From Tenacibaculum larymnensis (GTDB taxonomy: Bacteria; Bacteroidota; Bacteroidia; Flavobacteriales; Flavobacteriaceae): 64,000 nt of DNA. The notes beneath the pieces are model-generated. The model searched no databases. It was given only the letters and a program-made list of their open reading frames with translations, and had not been told where the DNA came from. A program made the position numbers and the translations under genes. The stretch is from contig NZ_JAIWJY010000011.1 of assembly GCF_028829235.1 (NCBI RefSeq), positions 85,588 to 149,587 on the forward strand, written 5' to 3'. Each line of letters starts with the position of its first letter. Positions within the stretch are counted from its first letter, which is position 1. Positions 16,620-26,560 of the stretch are shown here, in pieces.

Positions 16620-17676
16620 ATTATTTTTCCTACTACTATTCATTCCTACTCTTTTAGTAGCGAATGATAAAAAACACGAAAAAAGCAAAAACATACGTAA
16701 AACTTTTGCTGTTAACAAAAACGCTACCTTATATATTAACAATAAATATGGTAATGTAAACGTGACTACTTGGAACGAAAACAGAATAGAGATTAATGTA
16801 AAAATAACTGTAAAAGGTAATGATTTGTCTAACGTTGAACGTAAATTAAAAGCGATTGATGTTCGATTTGAGTCTACTCCTAGTTTAGTAGAAGCTAGAA
16901 CTATTATTGAAAAAACAAAATCTAGCTGGTCTTGGTGGGGTAGCAATAACACAAACTATAAGATTAATTACTTTGTTAAAATGCCAGTTACCAATAATGC
17001 CGATTTAAACAATAAGTACGGAAATATTGAATTAGACAAACTAGAAGGTAAATCCAATATTAATTGTGATTATGGTAAAATACAAATTGACCAATTACTA
17101 AATGAAACTAATAACATTAATTTAGATTACTGTGGTACTTCTGAAATTAATTTTATGAAATCAGGAAACCTAAGTGTTGATTACTCTAAACTAACTATTA
17201 TAAAGTCAGAAAACTTAAAAGTAAATGCCGACTATTCTACCATGAAAATAGGTACAGCAAACAATGTTGACTTTAATAGTGATTACGGAAGTATTTCTGT
17301 AGATGATGCCTCAAATATTAATGGTAATTCTGATTATGCTAGTATAAAAATTGGAACTCTTAGAAAAAACTTAAAAATTGATACTGATTATGGTGGTGTC
17401 AGAGTTAGAAATATTGAAAAAGGTTTTGAAAGCATTGTTATTGATGGAAGTTATGCCGGTATTAAACTTGGTACTAGTAGTAATAACAACTTTAATTTTA
17501 CTATTGATCTAGGTTATGCCGGGTTTGGATATCCTGATAACCATGTAAAAATGTTTAAAAGCATTAGTAAATCTTCTAAAAAGTATTACGAAGGAACTTT
17601 TGGTAAAGACAACTCTAACTCTTCTATTACTATAAAATCTAGATACGGAGGCGTTTCTTTAAAATTAAATGATTAA
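16606..17676 (+). CDS. Secreted DUF4097-type beta-repeat protein
   Basis: A 356-residue protein with signal peptide (LFFLLLFIPTLLVA) and many short repeats of the type xNxDYGxIxI or NADYSTMKI (residues ~115-350). Such repeats form the right-handed beta helix typical of DUF4097/putative adhesin proteins. It is encoded in the ECF sigma operon with a 14-base overlap and precedes another repeat protein of the DUF2807 head-GIN type. It probably acts in the cell envelope; exact role unknown. Confidence 0.8.
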   Translation: MKLYKLFFLLLFIPTLLVANDKKHEKSKNIRKTFAVNKNATLYINNKYGNVNVTTWNENRIEINVKITVKGNDLSNVERKLKAIDVRFESTPSLVEARTIIEKTKSSWSWWGSNNTNYKINYFVKMPVTNNADLNNKYGNIELDKLEGKSNINCDYGKIQIDQLLNETNNINLDYCGTSEINFMKSGNLSVDYSKLTIIKSENLKVNADYSTMKIGTANNVDFNSDYGSISVDDASNINGNSDYASIKIGTLRKNLKIDTDYGGVRVRNIEKGFESIVIDGSYAGIKLGTSSNNNFNFTIDLGYAGFGYPDNHVKMFKSISKSSKKYYEGTFGKDNSNSSITIKSRYGGVSLKLND

Positions 17677-17701
17677 CCAACAACTTACAAATTATACTAC
17701 A

Positions 17702-18430
17702 ATGAAAAAATTAGCAATCTTATTATTAACACTTTCTTTTAGCTTTCAAACACAAGCACAAAGCTGGTGGAGTTCTAAAAAAGTTAAAGGTAATGGAAAG
17801 GTTATTACAGAAACTAGAAAGATTAGCTCTTTTGACAAAGTGAACGTTGGAGGTTCCTTTGATGTTTATTTAATTGACGGAACTGAAGATAAAATAACTT
17901 TAGAAGGAGAAGAAAATATTTTAAAATATATTGAAACAGAGGTTAAAAAAGGAAAGTTAAATATTAACTTTAAAGAAAACACCAATATTAAAACCACTAA
18001 AAAATTAATAGTTACTGTTCCTTTTGAAAATATTGAATCGGTTGCTTTAGGAGGTTCAGGAAATGTAATTGCCAAAAAACGCATAAAAGCTGATGAAGCT
18101 TCTTTTGCTTTAGGTGGTTCAGGAAATATCGTTGCTAGTGTTGACGCTAATACTGTTAAAGCATCTATAGGTGGTTCTGGAAATATTAAGCTTAAAGGAA
18201 AAACTGATAACTTAAAATGTGCTATTGGTGGCTCTGGAAATGTAAAAGGTTACGATTTAAAAACCAATTCTTTAAAAGCTAGCATTGCTGGTTCTGGTGA
18301 TGTGTTAGCTACTGTTAGTAATAAAATAAAAGCTACAGTAGTGGGTTCTGGAAGTGTATATTACAAAGGAAAACCTTCACAAATAGATAGTAACTCTTTA
18401 GGTTCTGGAGATGTTATTGACAGAAATTAA
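17702..18430 (+). CDS. Head GIN (DUF2807) secreted protein
   Basis: A protein of 242 residues starting MKKLAILLLTLSFSFQTQAQ, a clear signal peptide. An upstream in-frame ATG at 17669 would add 11 residues and overlap the preceding gene, so 17702 is preferred. The mature protein carries the FDKVNVGGSFDVYL head motif and repeated GGSGN/AGSGD units (about residues 105-235) forming the DUF2807 beta solenoid. It is the last gene of the sigma operon and is followed by a terminator. Function in the envelope is inferred. Confidence 0.85.
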   Translation: MKKLAILLLTLSFSFQTQAQSWWSSKKVKGNGKVITETRKISSFDKVNVGGSFDVYLIDGTEDKITLEGEENILKYIETEVKKGKLNINFKENTNIKTTKKLIVTVPFENIESVALGGSGNVIAKKRIKADEASFALGGSGNIVASVDANTVKASIGGSGNIKLKGKTDNLKCAIGGSGNVKGYDLKTNSLKASIAGSGDVLATVSNKIKATVVGSGSVYYKGKPSQIDSNSLGSGDVIDRN

Positions 18431-18450
18431 AATTAAATAACCGCAATAAA

Positions 18451-18480
18451 AAAATCCGCTGTAAGTTTACAGCGGATTTT
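18451..18480 (+). terminator. Terminator of the ECF sigma operon
   Basis: A 13-bp perfect stem (AAAATCCGCTGTA / TACAGCGGATTTT) with a 4-base loop and flanking A and T runs; it can serve both this operon and the convergent valS. Confidence 0.85.
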
Positions 18481-18503
18481 TTATTTATCTAGATTTACTT
18501 TCA

Positions 18504-21143
18504 TTATTGCAACGAAGCTAAACTAGCTTTAATCGTTTCAATTTTTGCTAATGTATCTGATTCTTTTTTACGTTCTAAAGTAATTACTTTTTCTGGTGCA
18601 TTACTTACAAAACGCTCGTTAGATAACTTCTTTTGGATTCCTGTTAAGAAACCTTCCGCTCTTTTTAACTCCGCATTTAGTTTAGTTATTTCTGCTTCTA
18701 CATCAATGGTATCTAATGAAATTGGAACAAAATATTCATTTGACTTCACACGGAAAGATGCTGCTCCTTCAACTTTATCAGAAACATAACTAATTTCTGA
18801 AGCATTTGTTAACTTTTGAATTACTACATCAAACTCTTTAGTGAAGTTTTCGTTATTTACAACTGATAACTCTATAGCATCTTTAAACGAAATATTTTTG
18901 TTCTTTCTAATCGTTCTAATTCCAGAAACTACACCTGTAGCAAACTCAAAATTAGTAATCAACTCTTCATTTGTATCTCCTACAGTTGGATATTTAGCTA
19001 TAATTAGTGCATCTTCAGGAGCTCTTTCAATAATGTGTTGCCATATCTCTTCTGTTAAGAAAGGCATAAATGGATGTAATACTTTTAAGTTATTCTCTAA
19101 TACTTCTATTACAGCCTTATAGGTTTTTGCATCAATTGGTTGTTGGTATCCTGGCTTTACAATTTCTAATAACCATGATGAAAAATCATCTGTAATTAAC
19201 TTATAAATTGCCATTAATGCATCTGACAAACGATACTTACTAAAGTGATCTTCTATTTCTAACAACACTTTATTAAACTTAGCTTCATACCAAGCTAATC
19301 CTATTTTAGCTGTCTCTGGTTGCGCTAAACTTTCATCTATTACCCAACCTTTAATCAAACGGAAGGTATTCCAAATTTTATTTGCAAACCCTTTTCCTTG
19401 TTGGCATAAATCTTCATCAAACAATAAATCGTTTCCAGCCGCTGCACTTAATAACAGCCCTACACGAACTCCGTCAGCTCCAAAATCTTCAATTAGCTTT
19501 AAAGCATCTGGTGAGTTCCCTAAAGATTTACTCATTTTTCTACGTTGTTTGTCGCGTACTAACCCTGTTAGGTATACATTTTCAAACGGACGCTCATCTT
19601 TGTACTCATATCCAGCAATAATCATACGTGCTACCCAGAAGAATAAAATATCTGGTCCGGTAACTAAATCGTTGGTTGGGTAATAATACTTGATTTCTTC
19701 ATTCTCAGGATTACGAATTCCGTCAAAAACATTCATTGGCCATAACCAAGCAGAGAACCATGTATCTACTACATCTGATTCTTGTTTTAAGTCAGAAGCA
19801 GTTAATGATGTATTCCCTGTTTTTTCTTGAGCTAATTTTACTGCATCTTCAATTTTCTCTGCAACTACAAAATCTTCTTTTCCGTCTCCAAAGTAGAAAG
19901 CAGGAATTTGTTGCCCCCACCATAACTGACGAGAAATATTCCAATCACGAATATTTTCCATCCAATGACGGTAAGTGTTTTCAAACTTTTTTGGGAATAA
20001 CTTCACCTCTCTATCTTCACCTAAAACAGCTTCAATAGCTGGCTTTACTAGCTCTTCCATTTTTAAGAACCATTGATCTGATAATCTTGGTTCAATTACT
20101 GCTTTAGTTCTTTCAGATGTACCAACTTTGTTAGTATGAACTTCTGTTTTAACTAAAAATCCTTTTTCTTCTAACTCTTTGGTAATTTCTTTACGAACCA
20201 CAAAACGATCTTTTCCTTCATAATGTAAACCAAAAGAATTTAAACTAGCATCTTCATTAAAGATATCTATTACCTCTAAGTTGTGCTTATCTCCTAAAGC
20301 TTTATCATTTTCATCGTGTGCAGGAGTTACTTTTAAACACCCTGTACCAAACTCAACATCTACATATTCATCTTCAATAATTGGGATTTCTCTATTACAA
20401 AGAGGAACAATAGCTTTCTTACCTTTTAAATGAGTAAAACGTTCATCGTTTGGGTTGATACAAATAGCAGTATCTCCTAAAATAGTTTCAGGACGTGTTG
20501 TTGCTATAATTACTTTTTCATCAGAGTCAACAATATCATATTGTAAGTAATATAAGTTCCCTTGACGCTCTTCATAAATAACCTCTTCATCAGAAAGTGT
20601 AGTTTTAGCCTCTGGATCCCAGTTTACCATACGATATCCTCGATAGATGTAACCTTTATTATATAAGTCTACAAATACTTTAATTACTGATTCTGACAAG
20701 GCTGGATCCATTGTAAAAGCTGTACGCTCCCAATCACAAGAGGCTCCTAACTTTTTTAATTGATCTAAAATAATACCACCGTATTCATTTTTCCATTCCC
20801 AAGCATGTGCCAAGAATTCTTCACGAGTTAAATCATTTTTATCAATACCTTGTTCTTTTAACTTCGCTACTACTTTCGCTTCTGTAGCAATTGAAGCATG
20901 ATCGGTACCTGGAACCCAACATGCATTTTTTCCTTGCAAACGGGCACGACGAATTAACACATCTTGAATAGTATTATTTAACATATGTCCCATATGCAAT
21001 ACTCCTGTAACGTTTGGCGGCGGTATAACAATTGTATAGGGTTCGCGTTCATCTACTTCTGAATGAAAGTAATTGTGCTTCATCCAGTAATCGTACCATT
21101 TTCCTTCTACTTCTTTAGAATTATATTTTGATGGAATATTCAT
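18504..21143 (-). CDS. valS: Valyl-tRNA synthetase
   Basis: An 879-residue class I synthetase charging tRNA-Val. The HIGH-type motif is PPPNVTGVLHMGHML (~41-55) and the KMSKS loop is RRKMSKSLGNS. The editing domain signature TTRPETILGDTAICINP is present, and the C-terminal coiled coil (AEITKLNAELKRAEG...) closes the protein. Length and order of domains fit bacterial ValS. The convergent operon upstream shares its terminator. Confidence 0.97.
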   Translation of the reverse strand: MNIPSKYNSKEVEGKWYDYWMKHNYFHSEVDEREPYTIVIPPPNVTGVLHMGHMLNNTIQDVLIRRARLQGKNACWVPGTDHASIATEAKVVAKLKEQGIDKNDLTREEFLAHAWEWKNEYGGIILDQLKKLGASCDWERTAFTMDPALSESVIKVFVDLYNKGYIYRGYRMVNWDPEAKTTLSDEEVIYEERQGNLYYLQYDIVDSDEKVIIATTRPETILGDTAICINPNDERFTHLKGKKAIVPLCNREIPIIEDEYVDVEFGTGCLKVTPAHDENDKALGDKHNLEVIDIFNEDASLNSFGLHYEGKDRFVVRKEITKELEEKGFLVKTEVHTNKVGTSERTKAVIEPRLSDQWFLKMEELVKPAIEAVLGEDREVKLFPKKFENTYRHWMENIRDWNISRQLWWGQQIPAFYFGDGKEDFVVAEKIEDAVKLAQEKTGNTSLTASDLKQESDVVDTWFSAWLWPMNVFDGIRNPENEEIKYYYPTNDLVTGPDILFFWVARMIIAGYEYKDERPFENVYLTGLVRDKQRRKMSKSLGNSPDALKLIEDFGADGVRVGLLLSAAAGNDLLFDEDLCQQGKGFANKIWNTFRLIKGWVIDESLAQPETAKIGLAWYEAKFNKVLLEIEDHFSKYRLSDALMAIYKLITDDFSSWLLEIVKPGYQQPIDAKTYKAVIEVLENNLKVLHPFMPFLTEEIWQHIIERAPEDALIIAKYPTVGDTNEELITNFEFATGVVSGIRTIRKNKNISFKDAIELSVVNNENFTKEFDVVIQKLTNASEISYVSDKVEGAASFRVKSNEYFVPISLDTIDVEAEITKLNAELKRAEGFLTGIQKKLSNERFVSNAPEKVITLERKKESDTLAKIETIKASLASLQ

Positions 21144-21285
21144 ATGTTATGTGTATCTTTATGGTTAATAATTTAACATTTTTTAACCTTTGGCATTGTT
21201 TTTGAAATTCGATTAGCAAAAATACAACTATCTATGAGGTACAGAAAATTAGAGGTTGTTTTTTTAGAACTTAAAGAAATAATAC

Positions 21286-21293
21286 TAAATTTG
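21286..21293 (+). promoter_or_regulatory. -7 box of the DUF1573 gene
   Basis: TAAATTTG 37 bases before the ATG at 21331, in the divergent region between valS and this gene. The nearest upstream TTG is spaced at 27 bases, longer than usual. Confidence 0.5.
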
Positions 21294-21330
21294 TAGCGGT
21301 TAATACCCTAAAAAATTAATTTTTAACATT

Positions 21331-21735
21331 ATGAGAACAATTTTATCATTTATCGCTGTTTGCTTTATCACCTTAACAGTAAGCGCTCAAGAATTTAAAT
21401 TTGAAACTGAAACTATTGACTATGGAAAAATAGCTTATGGGTCTGAAGGAAAACGCGTATTTGAATTTACAAACGTAGGTGAAGCTCCTATTATAATTAA
21501 GGATATCGTATCTCCTTGTGGATGTACAGTACCTACTAAACCTGAAGAACCAATTATGCCAGGTAAAAAAGGACAAATTGAAGTTTCTTATGACACTAAA
21601 AGATTAGGTGGTTTCTCTAAAACTTTAACTGTTATTTCAAATGCTAAAAACAAAAGAAAAAGAGTTAAAATTAAAGGATTCATTGTAAAGGATGCTACTC
21701 CTGCCAAAGAGAAAAGTACAGTAAGCGATAGCTAA
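21331..21735 (+). CDS. Secreted DUF1573 protein
   Basis: A 134-residue periplasmic protein: signal peptide cleaved after VSAQ, then a single immunoglobulin-like DUF1573 domain with the hallmarks FEFTNVGEAPIIIKDIVSPCGCTVP and PGKKGQIEVSYDTKRLGGFSKTLTV. The CGC pair is characteristic of the family. These proteins are very common in Bacteroidota; function is not established. A perfect terminator palindrome follows. Confidence 0.9.
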   Translation: MRTILSFIAVCFITLTVSAQEFKFETETIDYGKIAYGSEGKRVFEFTNVGEAPIIIKDIVSPCGCTVPTKPEEPIMPGKKGQIEVSYDTKRLGGFSKTLTVISNAKNKRKRVKIKGFIVKDATPAKEKSTVSDS

Positions 21736-21752
21736 AAACTTACTTTATATAT

Positions 21753-21786
21753 AAAAAAAAGCTCAACTTAAGTTGAGCTTTTTTTT
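21753..21786. terminator. Convergent terminator, DUF1573 / aspartyl protease
   Basis: A perfect palindrome AAAAAAAAGCTCAACTT followed directly by its complement. It has A and T runs on both sides and so serves both convergent genes. Confidence 0.85.
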
Positions 21787-23125
21787 ATATCCTTTGTTCA
21801 AGTTTAAACATAAATTTAAGCCTAACTCCTACTCTCTCAACCTCTATTCTTATTTTTTTTCCTGGTTTTGTATGAAACATGTCTATAATTTCATTTAAAT
21901 GATATTCATGTGCCGCCTTTCCATTAATTCTCTTTATTACATCTCCAACTTGAAGACCTGCTTTAAAAGCAGGTGAGTTTTCTACTACTTTATCTATTTT
22001 GTACTTAGGCTTAAAGCGATAAAAGAAAGTACTAACTAAAGAAATTACATTACTCTTTTGTGTTTGATTATCTGAACCATAAGCATCTTCAAACTTAGTC
22101 GCTCCTTTTTCTTTTATTAACTCTTGTCCGTCATATACTATATGTAAGCCACTCATATTGTAATAAAAACCTTTATTTAATGAAGCATTCTTTTTTAGCA
22201 CGACTCTTTTATTAGGATAATCAAGCCATACCTTAAAACGTTTTAAAATTCCTCCTCCAATACTACCATTTCTTTCTTTAAATTGTCTAGCATTAAAAGT
22301 TGATGAAGAATCTAAAAAAGATACTGTTGGTTCCCTTATTTTAAACTTCCCTATAGAAACTTTAGGAACTCTACTCCTGTTCCCATAAATAGTACCACTG
22401 AAACCTTCTCCAATTATATCTTTAAAAAATTTTTTAGGCGTTTTTAACTCCTCTTTTGTCCCTTCAAACAACCAAACAGCATCACTACCACCTGTATCAA
22501 TCAATAATTTTACTGGTAACATTGTATTAGCTACTGTATCAACTTGTACCTTAACATCTATATAAGGTTTATTTCTGTAAAACTGCAAAGGAAAACTTTC
22601 ACATTTATTACATACATTCAAGTTATATGTTTTAGGATTATAAAAATCTATTCGTTTATTTACATAATTAATTTTAACTATTACGTCTTTCAATAAATCA
22701 TACCCTATAATTCCATGAATGGTTGTACCCATTTTAGCAGAAATATCAAAAGCATCTTTTAAAACGACATATAATCCTTGATTAGAGCTAGCAATGTTTT
22801 TAATTCTAAAATTATTACCTCTAGAGAACAAGGCTTCTACTGGTTCTCCACTACCCAAACCTCTTATAAACACCTTTTTTACATTATTTAAACCTACACT
22901 ATCTTTAGATGTTAAATTGAATAAGATTGTTTTATTTACACCCGTATCTAAAATAAATGATAACTGATGTCCATTAATTTCTAAGGGAATGACTACTAAA
23001 TTATTAATTAATTGAAATCTTAAAGATTGTTTATCAGTTTCCTTGCCTAAAAACTGAAAATTTTGTTGAGTAAAGGCAGGCACGCTAAAAAAAAGCGCAA
23101 AAAAGTATAGTAATAATCTATTCAA
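21785..23125 (-). CDS. Retropepsin-like aspartyl protease with PDZ domain
   Basis: A 446-residue secreted protein (signal peptide ending PAFTQQ). It has two aspartyl-protease half sites: FILDTGVNKTILF (~57-70) and LLIDTGGSDAVWL (~208-220). A C-terminal PDZ domain (VVENSPAFKAGLQVGDVIKRINGKA, ~380-440) completes it. The arrangement matches Bacteroidota aspartyl-protease/PDZ proteins thought to act in the periplasm; substrate unknown. The stop overlaps the terminator palindrome. Confidence 0.85.
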   Translation of the reverse strand: MNRLLLYFFALFFSVPAFTQQNFQFLGKETDKQSLRFQLINNLVVIPLEINGHQLSFILDTGVNKTILFNLTSKDSVGLNNVKKVFIRGLGSGEPVEALFSRGNNFRIKNIASSNQGLYVVLKDAFDISAKMGTTIHGIIGYDLLKDVIVKINYVNKRIDFYNPKTYNLNVCNKCESFPLQFYRNKPYIDVKVQVDTVANTMLPVKLLIDTGGSDAVWLFEGTKEELKTPKKFFKDIIGEGFSGTIYGNRSRVPKVSIGKFKIREPTVSFLDSSSTFNARQFKERNGSIGGGILKRFKVWLDYPNKRVVLKKNASLNKGFYYNMSGLHIVYDGQELIKEKGATKFEDAYGSDNQTQKSNVISLVSTFFYRFKPKYKIDKVVENSPAFKAGLQVGDVIKRINGKAAHEYHLNEIIDMFHTKPGKKIRIEVERVGVRLKFMFKLEQRI

Positions 23126-23283
23126 AAGAACTTATTTTATGGTTATACTCTTAAAGATACAATCTTCATTTTAGAAATTCTGATTTTTATGATTTTTTTA
23201 ACCGTTTTTTTTCCAATAAACATCCTGATACTCTCAAATATATTTCGCAATTTTGCTTTTCAAACAACTAATTTATTTTAAAA

Positions 23284-24474
23284 ATGCCATCAATTTCTAG
23301 TAAAGGAAATGCCATGCCTCAATCACCAATACGTAAATTGGTTCCTTTTGCTGAGGCTGCTAAAAAGAACGGAACAAAAGTTTATCATTTAAACATTGGT
23401 CAACCTGATATTAAAACACCACAAGTTGCTTTAGATGCTGTAAAAAACAATACTATTGAAGTATTATCATACGCTAGATCTGAAGGTTCTGAAGAGTACA
23501 GAACTAAACTTGCTAATTACTATGCTAAAAATGATATTCATGTAACTGCAAATAATATTATTGCTACTACTGGAGGATCTGAAGCTTTGTTATTTAGTAT
23601 TGGTAGTATTACTGATCCAGGAGATGAAATAATTATACCTGAGCCTTTTTATGCTAACTATAATGGTTTTTCTACTGCTTCAGGTGTGAAAGTAGTTCCT
23701 GTTATTTCTAAAATTGAAAATAATTTTGCCTTACCTGCAATTGAAGATTTTGAGAAGTTAATTACTCCTAAAACAAAGGCTATCTTAATTTGTAACCCTG
23801 GGAATCCTACTGGATACTTATACAGTAAAGAGGAAATTGAAAAGCTAAAACAAATTGTGTTAAAACACGATTTATTTTTAATTGCTGATGAAGTATATCG
23901 TGAGTTTACGTACGATGGTGAAAAACATAACTCAGTTATGGCTTTTGAAGGACTAGAGCAAAATGCTATTATGATTGATTCTGTTTCGAAACGTTATAGT
24001 ATGTGTGGTGCAAGAATTGGTTGTATAGTTTCTAAAAACGAAGAGTTTATAAATACAGCTCTTAAGTTTGCACAAGCGCGTTTAAGCCCACCAACGTATG
24101 CTTTAATTGCCAGTGAAGCTGCTTTAGACACGCCTCAAAGTTATTTTGATGAAGTTATAGAAGAGTATGAAGATCGTAGAAATACGTTAATCACTGAATT
24201 ACAAAAAATAGACGGTGTAAAAGTTGCTAATCCTAAAGGTGCTTTTTACTGTGTTGTTGAATTGCCAGTTAAAGATACTGATGATTTTGCGCAATGGATT
24301 TTAGAAAAATTTAGTGATAATAACGAAACAGTAATGGTAGCTCCTGCAAGTGGATTCTACTCTACCGAAGGGGAAGGAAAAAACCAAGTGCGTATAGCCT
24401 ATGTTTTAAACAAAGCGGACTTAAAACGTTCAGTTGAGATATTAAAAATCGCTTTAGAAAAATACAATAGTTAA
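23284..24474 (+). CDS. PLP-dependent class I/II aminotransferase
   Basis: A 396-residue fold-type I aminotransferase. Visible are the substrate/PLP motifs LNIGQPDIKTP, ATTGGSEALLF, CNPGNPTGYLYS, LIADEVYREFTYDG and the Schiff-base lysine region DSVSKRYSMCGARIG. It is of the aspartate aminotransferase type; the exact amino acid pair cannot be fixed from sequence alone. The following murB begins immediately after the stop, so they are co-transcribed. The -7-like TATATTTC in the leader is a weak promoter candidate. Confidence 0.92.
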   Translation: MPSISSKGNAMPQSPIRKLVPFAEAAKKNGTKVYHLNIGQPDIKTPQVALDAVKNNTIEVLSYARSEGSEEYRTKLANYYAKNDIHVTANNIIATTGGSEALLFSIGSITDPGDEIIIPEPFYANYNGFSTASGVKVVPVISKIENNFALPAIEDFEKLITPKTKAILICNPGNPTGYLYSKEEIEKLKQIVLKHDLFLIADEVYREFTYDGEKHNSVMAFEGLEQNAIMIDSVSKRYSMCGARIGCIVSKNEEFINTALKFAQARLSPPTYALIASEAALDTPQSYFDEVIEEYEDRRNTLITELQKIDGVKVANPKGAFYCVVELPVKDTDDFAQWILEKFSDNNETVMVAPASGFYSTEGEGKNQVRIAYVLNKADLKRSVEILKIALEKYNS

Positions 24475-25485
24475 TTGAATATTCAAGAAAACATATCTTT
24501 AAAAGAATACAACACGTTTGGTATTGATGTAAATGCCAAACGTTTTGTTTCTATTACTTCAGTATACCAATTACAACAACTTTTAAAAGAGGAAAAAGAC
24601 ATTTTTTTAATTTCTGGCGGTAGTAACATGTTACTTACCAAAGATATTGAAGCCTTAGTTGTACATATTAATTTTAAAGGAATTTCAATAGATCAACAAA
24701 ACCATAACGATGTCTACATAACTGTAAATGCTGGCGAGAATTGGCATGAGTTCGTATTATGGTGTGTTTCTCTAAATTATGGCGGCTTAGAAAACTTATC
24801 GCTTATTCCTGGAAATGTAGGTACTTGCCCTATTCAAAATATTGGAGCTTACGGAGTCGAAGTAAAAGATACTATAACTAAAGTAGAAGCTATTGAAATA
24901 AAAACAGGAAAGCTCGTTTCTTTTTCTGCTGAAGAATGCCAGTTTGGATATAGAAATTCTATTTTTAAAAACGAAGCTAAAGGAAAGTATATATTAACTT
25001 CTGTTAGTTTTAAATTAACTAAAAACAATCATAAGCTTAATACTTCTTACGGAGCAATAGAATCTGAACTATCTTCAAAAGGAATAACAAATCCAACCAT
25101 TAAAGATATTTCTGATGCTGTTATTGCTATTCGTCAATCTAAATTACCCGACCCAAAAGAGATTGGTAATAGCGGAAGTTTCTTTAAAAACCCAGTAATT
25201 TCTAAAGAACATTTTGAAAAACTTCAAAAAAAATATCCAAACATTCCTAGTTATGTGATTTCAGATACCGAAATTAAAGTCCCTGCTGGTTGGCTAATTG
25301 AACAAAGTGGCTTTAAAGGAAAGCGTTTCGGTAACTTCGGGGTTCATGAAAAACAAGCCCTAGTTTTAGTAAATTATGGAGATGCCTCAGGAAAAGAAAT
25401 TTATGAATTAGCGCAAAAAATTCAACATACTATTAAAGATACATTTGATATTAATCTTGAAATAGAAGTTAATATTATTCAATAA
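24475..25485 (+). CDS. murB: UDP-N-acetylenolpyruvoylglucosamine reductase
   Basis: A 336-residue flavoprotein reducing UDP-GlcNAc-enolpyruvate to UDP-MurNAc in peptidoglycan synthesis. Family motifs include LISGGSNMLLT, the FAD-binding SLIPGNVGTCPIQNIGAYG, the region CQFGYRNSIFK and the catalytic-site GNSGSFFKNP, with C-terminal SGFKGKRFGNFGVH; this is type I MurB. The start is TTG directly after the aminotransferase stop (zero gap), as no ATG lies nearby. An intrinsic terminator follows. Confidence 0.95.
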   Translation: MNIQENISLKEYNTFGIDVNAKRFVSITSVYQLQQLLKEEKDIFLISGGSNMLLTKDIEALVVHINFKGISIDQQNHNDVYITVNAGENWHEFVLWCVSLNYGGLENLSLIPGNVGTCPIQNIGAYGVEVKDTITKVEAIEIKTGKLVSFSAEECQFGYRNSIFKNEAKGKYILTSVSFKLTKNNHKLNTSYGAIESELSSKGITNPTIKDISDAVIAIRQSKLPDPKEIGNSGSFFKNPVISKEHFEKLQKKYPNIPSYVISDTEIKVPAGWLIEQSGFKGKRFGNFGVHEKQALVLVNYGDASGKEIYELAQKIQHTIKDTFDINLEIEVNIIQ

Positions 25486-25487
25486 AA

Positions 25488-25514
25488 AAAGGAGCGTAGT
25501 AGTTACGCTCCTTT
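25488..25514. terminator. Terminator between murB and aqpZ
   Basis: AAAGGAGCGTA (25488-25498) pairs with TACGCTCCTTT (25504-25514) over a 5-base loop, with A and T runs on the flanks. It serves both convergent genes. Confidence 0.85.
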
Positions 25515-25535
25515 ATATTTCTACACCTATTTTTT

Positions 25536-26228
25536 CTATTCTTTTTCAAACAAAGCTTTATAAATTAAACCTCCTACAATTGCTCCTGCAATAGGCGCTA
25601 CCCAAAACAACCATACCTGCGACAAATAACCTCCGCCAGCAAATAATGCTTGACTCATAGAACGTGCTGGATTAACAGATGTATTGGTTATAGGAATGCT
25701 AATTAAATGAATTAAAGTTAGCCCTAAACCAATTGCAATTGGTGCAAAACCTTTCGGAGCATTTTTATGAATACTTCCTAAAATAATTAGTAAGAAAAAC
25801 ATAGTTAACAAAAACTCAGCTATAAAAGCGGCTGTTAAATTATAACCGCCAGGAGATAACTCTCCATAACCATTAGCTGCAAAGCCCCCAAGTGTTTCAA
25901 ATCCGTCGTTATCTGTTACTATTAAATATAAAAAAGTAGCTGCTAATACAGCACCTACTAATTGTGATACAATATATGGTACTACTTCTTTAGCTGTATG
26001 ATTTCCGCCAACCCAAAGCCCAATAGTAACTGCGGGGTTAAAATGACCTCCAGAAATGTGCCCTACAGCATATGCCATTGTTAATACTGTTAAACCAAAT
26101 GCTAAGGCGACTCCCGCAAAACCTATTCCTAGTTCAGGGAAACCAGCTGCAAAAATTGCACTACCACAACCTCCAAAAACTAACCAAAATGTTCCGAAGA
26201 ATTCAGCAAAATATTTTTTCATATCCAT
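25536..26228 (-). CDS. aqpZ: Aquaporin Z
   Basis: A 230-residue MIP-family channel with six membrane helices and the two NPA boxes ([11 protein letters not shown] and [11 protein letters not shown]). The selectivity positions and the short loop length resemble AqpZ water channels rather than glycerol facilitators. N-terminal [23 protein letters not shown] is typical. An upstream in-frame MD extends the start by two residues. It shares a terminator region with murB. Confidence 0.94.
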   Translation of the reverse strand: MDMKKYFAEFFGTFWLVFGGCGSAIFAAGFPELGIGFAGVALAFGLTVLTMAYAVGHISGGHFNPAVTIGLWVGGNHTAKEVVPYIVSQLVGAVLAATFLYLIVTDNDGFETLGGFAANGYGELSPGGYNLTAAFIAEFLLTMFFLLIILGSIHKNAPKGFAPIAIGLGLTLIHLISIPITNTSVNPARSMSQALFAGGGYLSQVWLFWVAPIAGAIVGGLIYKALFEKE

Positions 26229-26329
26229 GTTTTTAAATTAATTGATTATATAACATAAGACACTCCAACAGATAAAAGTCACAACTTTATAAATCTCTCT
26301 TTATTCTATATAGAAAAACTGGAAGTTTG

Positions 26330-26337
26330 TATCTTTG
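26330..26337 (+). promoter_or_regulatory. -7 box of the small Cys-rich gene
   Basis: TATCTTTG, 19 bases before the ATG at 26357. It argues against the upstream in-frame start at 26327, which would lie inside the promoter. Confidence 0.55.
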
Positions 26338-26356
26338 CAGTACAAAACAATACATC

Positions 26357-26560
26357 ATGAAATTAATTTTTGTTACCATAGGATTATTAGCTTTAGCATT
26401 TGCTGGAATTGCCATTAAAATTTGGGCAAAAAAAGACGGAGAGTTTGCTGGTACTTGTGCTAGTCAAAACCCAATGTTAAACGAAAGCGGTGAAGCTTGC
26501 GGATTTTGTGGTAAAACCCCAGACCAGTTTGATACTTGTAATGAGCCTCAACATAACTAA
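26357..26560 (+). CDS. Small membrane-anchored Cys-rich protein
   Basis: A protein of 67 residues. One N-terminal membrane helix (MKLIFVTIGLLALAFAGIAI) is followed by a short extracytoplasmic tail with six Cys residues, including ACGFCGKTPDQFDTC. The CxxC near the end could bind a metal or be redox active. Similar small proteins annotated as membrane or secreted protein occur in Flavobacteriaceae; no function is assigned. The promoter and ATG support this start. The 216 bases after it contain no feature I can name. Confidence 0.75.
   Translation: MKLIFVTIGLLALAFAGIAIKIWAKKDGEFAGTCASQNPMLNESGEACGFCGKTPDQFDTCNEPQHN

Noticed and set aside
16599..16952. Minus-strand reading frame of 117 codons
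   Set aside because: It lies antisense to the well-supported DUF4097 gene and has no promoter or similarity; a shadow frame.
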